The notes under the pieces are model-generated. The model was not told where the DNA came from. It saw nothing but the letters and a program-made list of their open reading frames with translations, and searched no databases. 64,000 nt of DNA from Flavobacterium sp. ALJ2. GTDB taxonomy: Bacteria; Bacteroidota; Bacteroidia; Flavobacteriales; Flavobacteriaceae. The position numbers and the translations under genes were made by a program. The stretch is taken from the NCBI RefSeq assembly GCF_015594725.1, contig NZ_JADNRC010000004.1:186001-250000 (forward strand), given 5' to 3'. Below, one piece after another: positions 35,468 to 44,565 of the stretch; position 1 is the first letter of the stretch, and the number at the start of each line of letters is the position of its first letter.

Positions 35468-36601
35468 TTACTTAGTCCAGTTACCCCAAGTAGGTAATCC
35501 AGCACCAGCACCAGCACCAGTTGCACCAGTAGTTGTTCCTGATAATTTAGCACCATCAAAAACAGTTACAGAAGCTCCAAAAGTATAGTTTGTGATAGTG
35601 AAGTTACCAGCAGCGATATTTGCAGTTGCACCAGCATCAGTAGATAATTTTGTAAGGTCTTTAGGCATTCCATCAGCAACATATAAGTTTGTGTAAGCTT
35701 GTTTTCCGCCACCTTCTTTGTAATTGATTGCTTTTTCGTCAGCTGTAAAAGCAGCATCACCTTTAATGATAGATATGTTAACGATTTTAGCGTTAGTCAT
35801 TGGAATAGCTGTACTTGGATCTTTTGCGTTGGTAGATCCTTCAACACCTGCTTTAGTAACACCTTTGATGTAAACGTTTGTAGCAGTACCTTGCCATCCG
35901 TCAGCAAAATCTAATGAATCATCATAAGAGTTTATGATTACTAAGTTAGAAGCGTTTACTGCTCCTCCGAAGAACTCAATTCCGTCATCACCACTTTCGA
36001 AAGTGTAGATATCAGATACTATTGTTCCTGAACCTACTCCGAAGAAAGAAACCCCATTGTATTCTTTTTCAGCAGTATATTTAGAACCTGTGTAAGAAAT
36101 TTTTAAGAAGTTGATATTTCCAGAAGAATCTGCATTGTCGTTACCTCCATAGCTTAAAGCACCTACTTCAGAAGTACCATTGTCTCCTGTGTTTACTTTA
36201 GCATTACCAGCAATAATTAATCCACCCCAGTCACTTTGAGCAGGAGTAGCTTTTCCAGATGTCATAATAACTGGTTTAGCAGCAGTACCATTGATGTTGA
36301 TTTTAGCGTTTCTCTCTACAGCAATATATAAAGATGTAGCTGGTGCAGTAGGAGAACTTTTGATTACTGTTCCGGCAGGAATAACCAAAGTAGCTCCACC
36401 TTTAACAACTAAACCTCCTGTCAGAGTATAAGTTTTAGTAGGATCTAAAGTTACAACACCATCATTGATGTTACCTTTTAAATCGTCAACTGTTAAAACG
36501 AAAGTACTTTTTGTTTCGTTGTTTTTGTTGTTATCATCAGAACTACAGCTTGTTAAAGCAAGTCCCAATATTGCAGCCATTGCAAATAATGATTTTTTCA
36601 T
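35468..36601 (-). CDS. Surface lipoprotein with right-handed beta-helix-like repeats
   Basis: A 377-residue lipoprotein (MKKSLFAMAAILGLALTSC, lipobox ALTSC, followed by SSDDNN, an acidic surface-export-type signal). The body is rich in Gly, Asn and Val in short repeating turns (GGLVVKGGATLVIPAGTVIK, GVSFFGVGSGTIVSDIYTFE, DGIEFFGGAVNASNLVIINS), which suggests a parallel beta-helix. The end is a low-complexity GAGAGAG stretch before LPTWGNWTK. It lies after a TonB receptor gene on the same strand, near phoBR and a phosphate-type porin, so a role in binding a phosphorylated or organic substrate is plausible. Confidence 0.75.
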   Translation of the reverse strand: MKKSLFAMAAILGLALTSCSSDDNNKNNETKSTFVLTVDDLKGNINDGVVTLDPTKTYTLTGGLVVKGGATLVIPAGTVIKSSPTAPATSLYIAVERNAKININGTAAKPVIMTSGKATPAQSDWGGLIIAGNAKVNTGDNGTSEVGALSYGGNDNADSSGNINFLKISYTGSKYTAEKEYNGVSFFGVGSGTIVSDIYTFESGDDGIEFFGGAVNASNLVIINSYDDSLDFADGWQGTATNVYIKGVTKAGVEGSTNAKDPSTAIPMTNAKIVNISIIKGDAAFTADEKAINYKEGGGKQAYTNLYVADGMPKDLTKLSTDAGATANIAAGNFTITNYTFGASVTVFDGAKLSGTTTGATGAGAGAGLPTWGNWTK

Positions 36602-36753
36602 TTTGTTGTGTTTTATTGTTTTAATTTATTTAAGGCAAAGTAAACGAACATATGTTTTTGCTGAGTTAAGGCCGTATTAACAATATATTAAGTATATTGG
36701 GTAAAAAATAAATCTGCTTAATGTAAAATTTACATTGAGTTATGACTCAATAA

Positions 36754-36785
36754 AAAAGGTGATTAGTATTATCTAATCACCTTTT
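36754..36785 (-). terminator. Terminator after the TonB receptor gene
   Basis: AAAAGGTGATTAG (36754-36766) and CTAATCACCTTTT (36773-36785) form a perfect 13-bp stem with loop TATTAT. Confidence 0.85.
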
Positions 36786-36805
36786 ATTTTTTTATGGTAT
36801 TACTT

Positions 36806-39580
36806 TTAGAATGTATAGTTTAAAGTAATTCTAAAATCAGAACCTGCTTTGTATGAAATTGCGGTAATATCGCCAACAGATTCTTTTCCTGGTACTTTTC
36901 CTTGCTCTTGCACACGTCTGAAAGCCGGGTTTAAAATATTGTTGTAAATAAAGCCTAATTTTAAGTTTTTAGTCAAACTTGCATTAGCGATAAAGTCTAA
37001 TTTATTTACAGCTTTATCAACCATGTCTCCTACTTTTCCGGTTCCAATAACAGCTAATTTATCTGAAAAATAAGAGTATGATATTGTTGTAGTTATGTCC
37101 TGGCCCTCTCTGAATTCATTTAAAAATGATAAATTAGCATTGGCAAGGAAATTAGAAGCCCCTGTTAGTTTACTCTCTGTGAAAGTAAAGTTTGCGCCAA
37201 AATCATTTTCGTTATTTACTTTCTCATTACTTAAATCCTGATTTGTATAAAGGTAAGACCCATTGGCATCAAACGAAAGTTTTGTCTTTAGGTTGTTACT
37301 GTTTTTAATTTCAAAAATGTCTTTTCTAAATTCTAATTCAACCCCTGCTACAGTTGCTTTGTCTCCCGTATTGGCATAAGTAATATCATTTGAAGATGAA
37401 TTAAGGAACATTTCGTTGATTGGATTTTGAATAATTTTTCCAAATGCAGTAACAGAAATTAATTCGCCTGCCTTAGGGAAAAATTCCCATCCTAAATCAA
37501 AGTTGTAATTTGTTGAAGCATACAAATTAGGGTTTCCTTCGTATGCCTGTGCGACATCTTCGTAAATAATAGGCACTTTTTCTTTAAACTGAGGTAGTGT
37601 ATATGTTTTACTTGCAGAGAATTTTAAATTCTGCTTTTCATTCAAGGTGTACTTCGAAATTAAACTTGGTAATATGTTAAACTTTGATTCATCAGAACTA
37701 TTACCATCAGGAACTGTGGTTGTGATATAGGAAACATTCTGAGTCAATTGTTCCAGTCTCGTACCTAATATCACACTCAATCTATCAGTTAAAGAGTATT
37801 GAATATTAGCGAACGCAGCATTAATATATAAATTTCCATTATACAATTGGTTAATTCTGTTTGAGTAAGATGAACCCCAATGTGCAGGATCTAAATAATT
37901 ATTTACGTGGTGTATGTCTTCTTTAGGAAAAGAAATTGTATTTCTGTTCGGAAAGAATGAATATTGTTCCATCTTGTAATCTACATCCTTGAACTTTCCT
38001 GAATAACCAATAGTTACTTTTCCTTTGTATGTATCATCGCTTTTTTTGTTGAAATTATACGATAATGCAATATTTGCAGCGATTTCATTCTCTTTTAAGT
38101 CCTGAAAAAATCGGTGATTATTGATGTTTGAATTGGTAAAAAACGTATAGTCTGTACCATTAGGAGCATGTACAAAAGAGTTCTGCATACGATCTGGGAT
38201 TGCGCTGTCAGACATACTGTATCCTACTCCCCAATTTAAATTCCACTGATTGTTGAATTTGTTTTTTCCTGTTAATTGGTTTACAATTAATTGAGTTCTT
38301 TCAAATGTTCCACGTTTGATAAAACCTGAAATTTGTTGAAGAGCATCTCCACCACCATCAAAATTTTGGTTAGTTCCTTCGTACTCACTGTAATCCTGAT
38401 CACTTGAATTTAAGAATAAAGAAGTAAAGAAGATTGAGTTTTTATTGTTGATTTTATAATCAGCTGTAGCCATAACTGTTGTTGTAGTGCTATGTTTGTA
38501 TGCTGTTCTGTAAAAATCAGAAAAAATATCTCCGTCAGCACTAATCCCACCTCTGCTGTATCCTTCTGTAAATTTATTTCTTGCACTAAAAGATCCTGTA
38601 ACAAAGGTTCCTATTGAGCTTTCGTCGTTTATGTTAAACTTCTTTCCTGCAGATAGTGTGTAGAATGCATTCAATACATTTTTGTTTTCTTGTCTGTCCC
38701 AGCTCGTTGAATAATTATATGGTTGAAGTGGAGAATTAGGAACGCCTACTTTTTTGAATCCAGTGTAAGACGGTCCGTCTTGTAAATAGAAATGATCTTG
38801 TCCTAAAACGTTTGTATTAGCACCTGTTCCAATCGAAAAGCTGATAAAAGGTTTTCCGCTGAATTTTTTTGAACTAATATCAATATTTGCTCCTCCAAAA
38901 TCGGCATAGTTCTGAGCCTCAAATGTTTTACTTACTCCAATATTATCCACAATATTTGTAGAGAATATGTCTAGAAGTATGTTTTTATTCGCAGGATTGT
39001 TTGAAGGTAATGGAAGACCATTTAAAGTAGTAACATTGTAGCGATCCCCTAATCCTCTTACAAATACATTTCCTGAGTCGTCATTTTTAGAAACACCACT
39101 TACTTTAGATACTGCATTTGCTACATCGTTAATTCCTTTTCTTGAAATTTCTTCAGCACCAATGGCGGCTTTAAAGGCAACAGCATTTTTTTGTTCTAAA
39201 AGTAAAGCAGATTCTTTTTGTTTACTTACAGATGATGCTTTTACTACTACATCTTTAAGAGTGTAACTTCCTGAAGATAATGTTTGATTAACAGTTGTAG
39301 TTTCATTTGCTTTAACGATTACTATTGCTTCTATAGTTTCATACCCCAAGAAACTATAAATTACAGTATAGCTACCAGGAGCTATGTTTATCGAATATTT
39401 ACCATCGATATCAGTATTTGCGCTGTTGTTAGTTCCCTTTATAAGAACGTTTGCAAATGGAAGTGCTTCATTATTAGTTTGTTTGTCGGTTAAAACCCCA
39501 GAAATTGTACCTTTGGTCTGAGCCATAGAAACAGCACAAATAAATAATGTAATAAATAGAAATTTTAAGTTGAATTTCAT
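36806..39580 (-). CDS. TonB-dependent receptor
   Basis: A 924-residue outer-membrane receptor. It has a signal peptide (to ..AVSMAQ), a carboxypeptidase-regulatory-like domain at about residues 22-105 (GVLTDKQTNNEALPFANVLI), a plug domain at about 120-230 (VSKQKESALLLEQKNAVAFK, then NVFVRGLGDRYNVTTLNGLP) and a 22-strand-type barrel ending in the aromatic FRITLNYTF. It lacks the SusD partner that polysaccharide receptors have; instead a beta-helix lipoprotein gene follows. Together with the neighbouring phoBR and porin it is probably a phosphate- or organophosphate-regulated transporter. Confidence 0.9.
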   Translation of the reverse strand: MKFNLKFLFITLFICAVSMAQTKGTISGVLTDKQTNNEALPFANVLIKGTNNSANTDIDGKYSINIAPGSYTVIYSFLGYETIEAIVIVKANETTTVNQTLSSGSYTLKDVVVKASSVSKQKESALLLEQKNAVAFKAAIGAEEISRKGINDVANAVSKVSGVSKNDDSGNVFVRGLGDRYNVTTLNGLPLPSNNPANKNILLDIFSTNIVDNIGVSKTFEAQNYADFGGANIDISSKKFSGKPFISFSIGTGANTNVLGQDHFYLQDGPSYTGFKKVGVPNSPLQPYNYSTSWDRQENKNVLNAFYTLSAGKKFNINDESSIGTFVTGSFSARNKFTEGYSRGGISADGDIFSDFYRTAYKHSTTTTVMATADYKINNKNSIFFTSLFLNSSDQDYSEYEGTNQNFDGGGDALQQISGFIKRGTFERTQLIVNQLTGKNKFNNQWNLNWGVGYSMSDSAIPDRMQNSFVHAPNGTDYTFFTNSNINNHRFFQDLKENEIAANIALSYNFNKKSDDTYKGKVTIGYSGKFKDVDYKMEQYSFFPNRNTISFPKEDIHHVNNYLDPAHWGSSYSNRINQLYNGNLYINAAFANIQYSLTDRLSVILGTRLEQLTQNVSYITTTVPDGNSSDESKFNILPSLISKYTLNEKQNLKFSASKTYTLPQFKEKVPIIYEDVAQAYEGNPNLYASTNYNFDLGWEFFPKAGELISVTAFGKIIQNPINEMFLNSSSNDITYANTGDKATVAGVELEFRKDIFEIKNSNNLKTKLSFDANGSYLYTNQDLSNEKVNNENDFGANFTFTESKLTGASNFLANANLSFLNEFREGQDITTTISYSYFSDKLAVIGTGKVGDMVDKAVNKLDFIANASLTKNLKLGFIYNNILNPAFRRVQEQGKVPGKESVGDITAISYKAGSDFRITLNYTF

Positions 39581-39670
39581 TTTCGTTTGTTGTTTGTTTA
39601 TTTTTTTGCAAATAAAGGACGGCTATGTAAAGTTCGTGTTAGCTACTTGTTATTCTTTTGTCTCCAATAT

Positions 39671-39692
39671 ATTATGAAATTGTTATGAAATT
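39671..39692. promoter_or_regulatory. Possible PhoB-type box upstream of the TonB receptor
   Basis: ATTATGAAATT and GTTATGAAATT are direct repeats spaced by exactly 11 bases in the 232-base gap between the receptor gene and phoB. Eleven-base-spaced repeats are the form of PhoB sites. A similar triple repeat precedes the porin gene. Not tested. Confidence 0.35.
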
Positions 39693-39812
39693 AAATTACG
39701 GTTAACACTACTTTTTAACAGTCGATTTATTATTACCTTTACACTCGCAATTAGATTCATTGAATGTTATATAGTATAAGTATCAATGAGATAACCCAAT
39801 TTTTGCCATTTT

Positions 39813-40496
39813 ATGAAAAAAACACAAACTAAGATTTTACTAGTAGATGATGAACCGGATATTTTAGAAATTGTTGGATATAATCTTTCTCAGGAAGGGT
39901 ATCAAATAATTACTGCCTCTAACGGGAAAGATGCAATTGCAAAAGCACAAAAAGAATTGCCAGATCTTATAATAATGGACGTTATGATGGCCGAAATGGA
40001 TGGTATGGAAGCTTGTGAGCATATTCGAAAAATACCCGAATTGAACAATGTTATTATTACATTCTTAACAGCAAGAAGCGAAGATTATTCACAGGTTGCA
40101 GGTTTTGATGCTGGTGCAGATGACTATATTACTAAGCCAATTAAGCCTAAGTTGCTGGTAAGTAAAGTAAAAGCATTGTTGAGACGCTTAAAAGAACAAG
40201 AAGTTAGTAGTGATACATTAAATGTAGGTGGTATCGAAATTAATCGTGAAGAATATAAAATCGTAAAAGATAATATTGAGATTGCTTTGCCTAGAAAAGA
40301 ATTTGAATTATTCTATTTATTAGCTTCAAAACCAGGAAAAGTATTCAAGCGTGATGAAATTCTAGATAAAGTTTGGGGTAATGAAGTAGTCGTAGGCGGA
40401 AGAACAATTGATGTGCATATTCGAAAATTAAGAGAAAAAATAGGCGAAGATTTATTTAAAACCATCAAAGGAGTAGGATACAAATTCGAGGTTTAA
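39813..40496 (+). CDS. PhoB-like response regulator
   Basis: A 227-residue OmpR/PhoB-family regulator. The receiver domain (residues 1-120) has DDEPDILE, the phospho-acceptor in DLIIMDVMMAEMDG, and FLTARSEDYSQVAGFDAGAD; the C-terminal winged helix (about 130-226) has ALPRKEFELFYLLASKPGKV and VDVHIRKLREKIGEDLFKTI-type recognition helix. The kinase gene follows after 73 bases. The phosphate role is inferred from the PhoR-like kinase and the OprP-type porin next door. Confidence 0.88.
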   Translation: MKKTQTKILLVDDEPDILEIVGYNLSQEGYQIITASNGKDAIAKAQKELPDLIIMDVMMAEMDGMEACEHIRKIPELNNVIITFLTARSEDYSQVAGFDAGADDYITKPIKPKLLVSKVKALLRRLKEQEVSSDTLNVGGIEINREEYKIVKDNIEIALPRKEFELFYLLASKPGKVFKRDEILDKVWGNEVVVGGRTIDVHIRKLREKIGEDLFKTIKGVGYKFEV

Positions 40497-40569
40497 AATA
40501 AAGATTACCAACCAAAAGCATAATGCAAAGAAATGAGAATTATCTTTGTATAAGCTATCCATGAATTAA

Positions 40570-41649
40570 ATGAAAATAAGTTTTAAAAAAACCTATAAGT
40601 TTGCTGTAAAGTCAGCGCTATATATTAGTCTCTTTGCTACAGGGTTCGTAATGATTTTGATTTTATTATTCTTCAAAAATAAATCAGAAAACCTATTACT
40701 ATTTGGTTTGGTCTTTATCATATCAGTATATGCATTCTCATTTGTAGTTATTCAATATCGTGTAGAGCGTTTTATTTATAGAAGAGTAAAGAAAATCTAT
40801 GATGAGGTTTCGTTGCTAGAATCTAGTACGCTTATCAACCAGCCGATAACTACCGATATGGAAACGCTTTCGCGTGAAGTCAAAAAATTTGCAACCGATA
40901 AAAAGTTGGAAATCGAAATGCTCGAAATTCGTGAAGAATATCGCCGAGAATTTCTGGGTAATGTTTCGCATGAACTTAAAACTCCATTGTTTACCGTTCA
41001 GGGGTATATATCGACACTATTGGATGGAGCGATGGAAGATAAGACCATTCGAAAAAAATATCTTAAACGTGCCGAAAAAGGGGTAGAGCGATTAATTTAT
41101 ATCGTAGAGGATTTAGATATGATTACTAAATTAGAAACTGGCGATTTAAACTTAGTAATTACTAATTTTGATATCATCGAACTTATTCAAAATGTTTTTG
41201 ATTTATTGGAGATGAAAGCCGATAAAAAGAAGATAAAATTAACTTACGAGAAGAAATTTCTTCAGCCTATTTTAGTAAAAGGAGATAAAGATAGAATTCA
41301 GCAAATATTAGAGAATCTGATTGTGAATTCTATTAAATATGGTAGACAAGGAGGAACTACCGAAGTAGGAGTAGTAAATCTTACAAAGAAAAAAGTACTC
41401 ATTCGTATTAGTGATAATGGAGAAGGAGTTGAGAAACAAAATATACCAAGACTTTTTGAACGCTTTTATAGAGTAGATAAAAGTGGTGCCCGTTCTGAGG
41501 GAGGTTCAGGATTAGGACTTGCAATCGTTAAACATATTATCGAAGCTCATAAAGAAAAAGTATATGTAGAGAGCGAGTTTGGTATAGGTTCTGAGTTTTC
41601 ATTCACATTAGAAAAAGCATATAAAAGTATTAATGCTGAAGTTAAATAA
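40570..41649 (+). CDS. PhoR-like sensor histidine kinase
   Basis: A 359-residue kinase with two membrane helices (about residues 15-40 and 43-62) and no large periplasmic domain. The H-box is RREFLGNVSHELKTPLFTVQ near residue 133, the N-box LENLIVNSIKYG near 250, then ISDNGEGVEKQNIPRLFERF and GSGLGLAIVKHIIEAHKEKV. There is no PAS domain, unlike E. coli PhoR, but this short form is common beside phoB in Bacteroidota. It is predicted to phosphorylate the regulator upstream. Confidence 0.88.
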   Translation: MKISFKKTYKFAVKSALYISLFATGFVMILILLFFKNKSENLLLFGLVFIISVYAFSFVVIQYRVERFIYRRVKKIYDEVSLLESSTLINQPITTDMETLSREVKKFATDKKLEIEMLEIREEYRREFLGNVSHELKTPLFTVQGYISTLLDGAMEDKTIRKKYLKRAEKGVERLIYIVEDLDMITKLETGDLNLVITNFDIIELIQNVFDLLEMKADKKKIKLTYEKKFLQPILVKGDKDRIQQILENLIVNSIKYGRQGGTTEVGVVNLTKKKVLIRISDNGEGVEKQNIPRLFERFYRVDKSGARSEGGSGLGLAIVKHIIEAHKEKVYVESEFGIGSEFSFTLEKAYKSINAEVK

Positions 41650-41743
41650 ATGTAATCTCATTACCTTGATTCAGCATAAAATACTCTCCTTTTAACATTA
41701 ATTTAAAATCGTTTATTATCTCTTAATATTAAATTTTTATTAT

Positions 41744-41771
41744 GATAACATCTTGGTAACGTTATGTTAAC
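41744..41771. promoter_or_regulatory. Triple 11-bp repeat, candidate Pho box of the porin
   Basis: GATAAC (41744), GGTAAC (41755) and GTTAAC (41766) occur at exact 11-base intervals, 48 bases before the porin start codon. Eleven-base direct repeats are the layout of PhoB binding sites. A -7-like GACTTTTG follows at about 41782-41789, which is the right place for an activator site. Confidence 0.45.
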
Positions 41772-41818
41772 CTTGATAGGTGACTTTTGCATTCTGAACG
41801 CAGAGTTAAAAAAATAAA

Positions 41819-43138
41819 ATGAGAAAATTTTTAGTTGTAGTGTTATCTTTAGTAGCGGGTATCGCCCATGCACAAGAGGTAAACAAGGAGGAGATCAAGA
41901 AAGAGGTAGTTCGTATTTTAGACTCTATAAATAAGGCAAAAGAAACTGCAATAATAGCGCAACCAGTGATTGAGCCTACTCTTAAAAAAGAAGAAAAGGA
42001 TCATTGGTACGAAAAAATCTCATTACGAGGTTATGCACAAATAAGATATAACGGATTATTATCTACCAATGATAAAGTTTCATGTGAACAATGTGATAGA
42101 TCTTGGGGAACAACTTCAACAGAGCCAGATGCAAAATCTAACAATGGATTTTTTATAAGACGAGCACGATTAGTATTTTCAGGGCAAGTACATCCTAATG
42201 TCTATTTTTACTTCCAACCCGATTTTGCAAGTTCACCAAGTACAGGAATTAACAATTTCGTTCAAATTAGAGATATCTATTTTGATATTTCTTTTGATTC
42301 TAAAAGAGAATATCGTGTTCGTGTAGGACAAAGTAAAATCCCTTATGGTTTCGAGAATATGCAATCTAGTTCTGTTCGACTTACATTGGACAGGAATGAC
42401 GCTATGAATAGTGCTATATTAAATGAACGTGATTTAGGAGCGTTTTTTTATTGGGCACCAAGCAAAATAAGAGAGCGTTTCGAAATGTTGGTAAAAGACG
42501 GTTATAAAGGTTCAGGTGATTATGGTGTTTTTGCTTTTGGAGTTTATAACGGGCAAATTGCTAATAAACTAGATAGTAACAGAGATTTAAATGTAGTAAC
42601 TAGAGTAAGTTATCCTTTTGTAGTAGGAAGTCAAATTATTGAGCCAGGAATTCAGGCTTATACAGGGAAATGGGCATTTACTACCGAGATTTCACCAGGA
42701 GTACCAGTAAATGCTAATAAACAATATGTTAAAGATCAGAGAGTAGGAGCAACTTTTGTTTTATACCCGAAGCCTTTTGGAATACAAACAGAATATAACA
42801 TAGGTAAAGGACCTCGTTATAACAAGGAAACCAATAGTATTGATGTAACAAATATAAATGGTGGTTATGTTTTATTAAATTATAAATGGGATTTAGGGAA
42901 ACAACTATTATATCCTTTTGCAAAATTTCAATATTATGATGGAGGGAAAAAATATGAAAAAGATGCCCGAAGTTATGTTGTTAGGGATTATGAAATAGGG
43001 ATTGAGTGGCAACCATTAAAAGCACTAGAGTTTACTGCAGAATATGTTATTGCAGATAGAACTTTTGAGGATAGCGTATTACCAAATAACCGACAACAAG
43101 GGAATCTATTGAGAATACAGGCTCAATTTAATTTCTAA
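41819..43138 (+). CDS. Phosphate-selective porin (OprP/OprO family)
   Basis: A 439-residue outer-membrane porin. It has signal peptide MRKFLVVVLSLVAGIAHAQ, a short coiled segment (EVNKEEIKKEVVRILDSINK), and the Porin_O_P barrel: LRGYAQIRYNGLLSTND, GFFIRRARLVFSGQVHPNVY, YRVRVGQSKIPYGFENMQSS, and the terminal RIQAQFNF with C-terminal Phe. It follows phoBR and a triple 11-bp repeat. The last 109 bases of the gene are repeated at 48785-48893, at the far end of the adjacent island. Confidence 0.9.
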   Translation: MRKFLVVVLSLVAGIAHAQEVNKEEIKKEVVRILDSINKAKETAIIAQPVIEPTLKKEEKDHWYEKISLRGYAQIRYNGLLSTNDKVSCEQCDRSWGTTSTEPDAKSNNGFFIRRARLVFSGQVHPNVYFYFQPDFASSPSTGINNFVQIRDIYFDISFDSKREYRVRVGQSKIPYGFENMQSSSVRLTLDRNDAMNSAILNERDLGAFFYWAPSKIRERFEMLVKDGYKGSGDYGVFAFGVYNGQIANKLDSNRDLNVVTRVSYPFVVGSQIIEPGIQAYTGKWAFTTEISPGVPVNANKQYVKDQRVGATFVLYPKPFGIQTEYNIGKGPRYNKETNSIDVTNINGGYVLLNYKWDLGKQLLYPFAKFQYYDGGKKYEKDARSYVVRDYEIGIEWQPLKALEFTAEYVIADRTFEDSVLPNNRQQGNLLRIQAQFNF

Positions 43139-43140
43139 AA
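43032..43140 (+). repeat. Direct repeat, left copy (end of porin gene)
   Basis: Aligns without gaps to 48785-48893: 109 bases with five differences, all transitions (95% identity). Three differences change residues (Ala/Val, Val/Ile, Ala/Val) and two are silent. Confidence 0.9.
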
Positions 43141-43152
43141 GGCATATGTCTC

Positions 43153-43354
43153 TTATGATTTAAATCTGTTATAAGATGTTTTTATGTCATTTTTCCTAAA
43201 CTCACTCGGTGACATTTTCTTTTGTTTTTTTAAAGGATTTATGTAAATGGCTTTCGTCTATAAAACCCAACTCAAAAGCAATTTCTGTAATCCTCATATC
43301 ACTATATAGCAAGCGATTTTCAATCATCTTAATGCGGTAATTGGCTGTATATTG
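43153..43354 (-). pseudogene. AraC-family regulator fragment
   Basis: The minus strand encodes the second half of an AraC DNA-binding domain: YRIKMIENRLLYSDMRITEI and then AFELGFIDESHLHKSFKK. After a one-base frameshift near 43215 it ends in the family terminus MSPSEFRKNDIK and a stop at 43153. The first helix-turn-helix and the whole N-terminal part are missing. It lies directly behind the left repeat, so it came with the island or was cut by it. Confidence 0.65.
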
Positions 43355-43603
43355 TTACATAATCATATTGGTAAGTTATAGAATGAGAGTATCTTAATTT
43401 TAATTGTGGAAGATCACGATAATATGTTTGAAGCAAAAATTAGACGCTTTGCTATCTAATATGAAATTATTGAAAGAATTTGACAAGTTCACGAATTACC
43501 CAAATGTAGCTTGATTTTTTCTCTGCTTTTGTCTCTATACTTAAATGGAGATTGATTTTTAATTTATTATTTTAGTAGTTAAAATCATGTAAATATGAAT
43601 TGA

Positions 43604-44361
43604 GAAGCAAAAATTAGCACTCCTAAAAAGGAAAAACGAATTGCTGTTTATTTTGAAAAAAATCCCGAATTAATAGCTAGAATAAAAAAGCTGGAAGGTT
43701 CTAGATGGAGTCAGACTTTGAGGCTTTGGCATCTTCCGGACACGGTTGAAAACAGAGATAGGTTTCCATTTGGTTCCATTAGCTCATTTTCTTCCCTCGG
43801 AAGAAGGTATCGAGCAAATTGAAAAATTCAAACAGTGGCTTCGTTCTAAACGCTATAGCGAAAACAAACTCAAAACTTATAATGAAGCATTGAAATCCTT
43901 TTTGATTTTCTACCGGGAAAAACCCATCATCGAAATCTCTAATAAAGATATGATTGTTTATAATAACGACTTTATATTGAAAAACAATCTTTAAGATTCC
44001 GATTCTAAAAGAAATATTGTATTGCTTAAAAAATCCAAAGGAAAGAAAGACAGAATTACTCCTTTATCTCCTTAAATTTTAGAAATACTTCGGGAATATT
44101 ATATCTTATTTAAACTTACAACATATTTATTTGAAGGTGCAAATTCTGGTGAGCCCTATTCAGAAAAAAGTTAGCATAACAAAACCTGTAAGTTTACATT
44201 GGTTGCACTATAGCTTCGCTACCCATTTGCTTGAAAGCGGAACTGATTTAAGGTATATCCAAGAATTATTAGGCCATCAAAGAAGCAATATCACTGAAAT
44301 TTATACCCATGTTAGTACGAAAAGCATTCAACAAATAAAAAGCCCATTTGATGATTTATGA
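43604..44361 (+). pseudogene. Tyrosine recombinase, degenerate
   Basis: Pieces of one integrase run in order through three frames. Frame one (43604-43745) has RIAVYFEKNPELIARIKK and SRWSQTLRLWHLPD. A second piece (43746-43994) has the SAM-like core-binding domain, IEQIEKFKQWLRSKRYSEN then LIFYREKPIIEISNKD. A large internal deletion follows, then KGKKDRITPLSP with two in-frame stops and [16 protein letters not shown]. The last piece (about 44165-44361) has [40 protein letters not shown] and IKSPFDDL. The box II HxxR reads HWLH, so the catalytic Arg is lost. Confidence 0.8.
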
Positions 44362-44565
44362 AATAAAAATCTTATTTTTGAAAACAAACAAATACTGACA
44401 TTTATCAGACATATCGACCTAATTTAGGGTAGATAAGTCGGATTTCGTCAGACATATATACAAGTTGGGCAGGATTTTGGTGCAGTTCAGGAAGACAATA
44501 CCTGAAACTGACAATTTAATTTTAATTTATAAAGTTGCGCCCGACACAATTCAGGGTAAAAAAAA

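Noticed and set aside
43381..43470. Fragment reading ILILIVEDHDN that resembles the start of a response regulator
   Set aside because: Only about 12 residues match before stops; too little to call.
44405..44457. Direct repeat TCAGACATAT, two copies 43 bases apart, after the integrase remnant
   Set aside because: Ten bases in AT-rich DNA can recur by chance and no third copy or flanking structure supports an attachment site.
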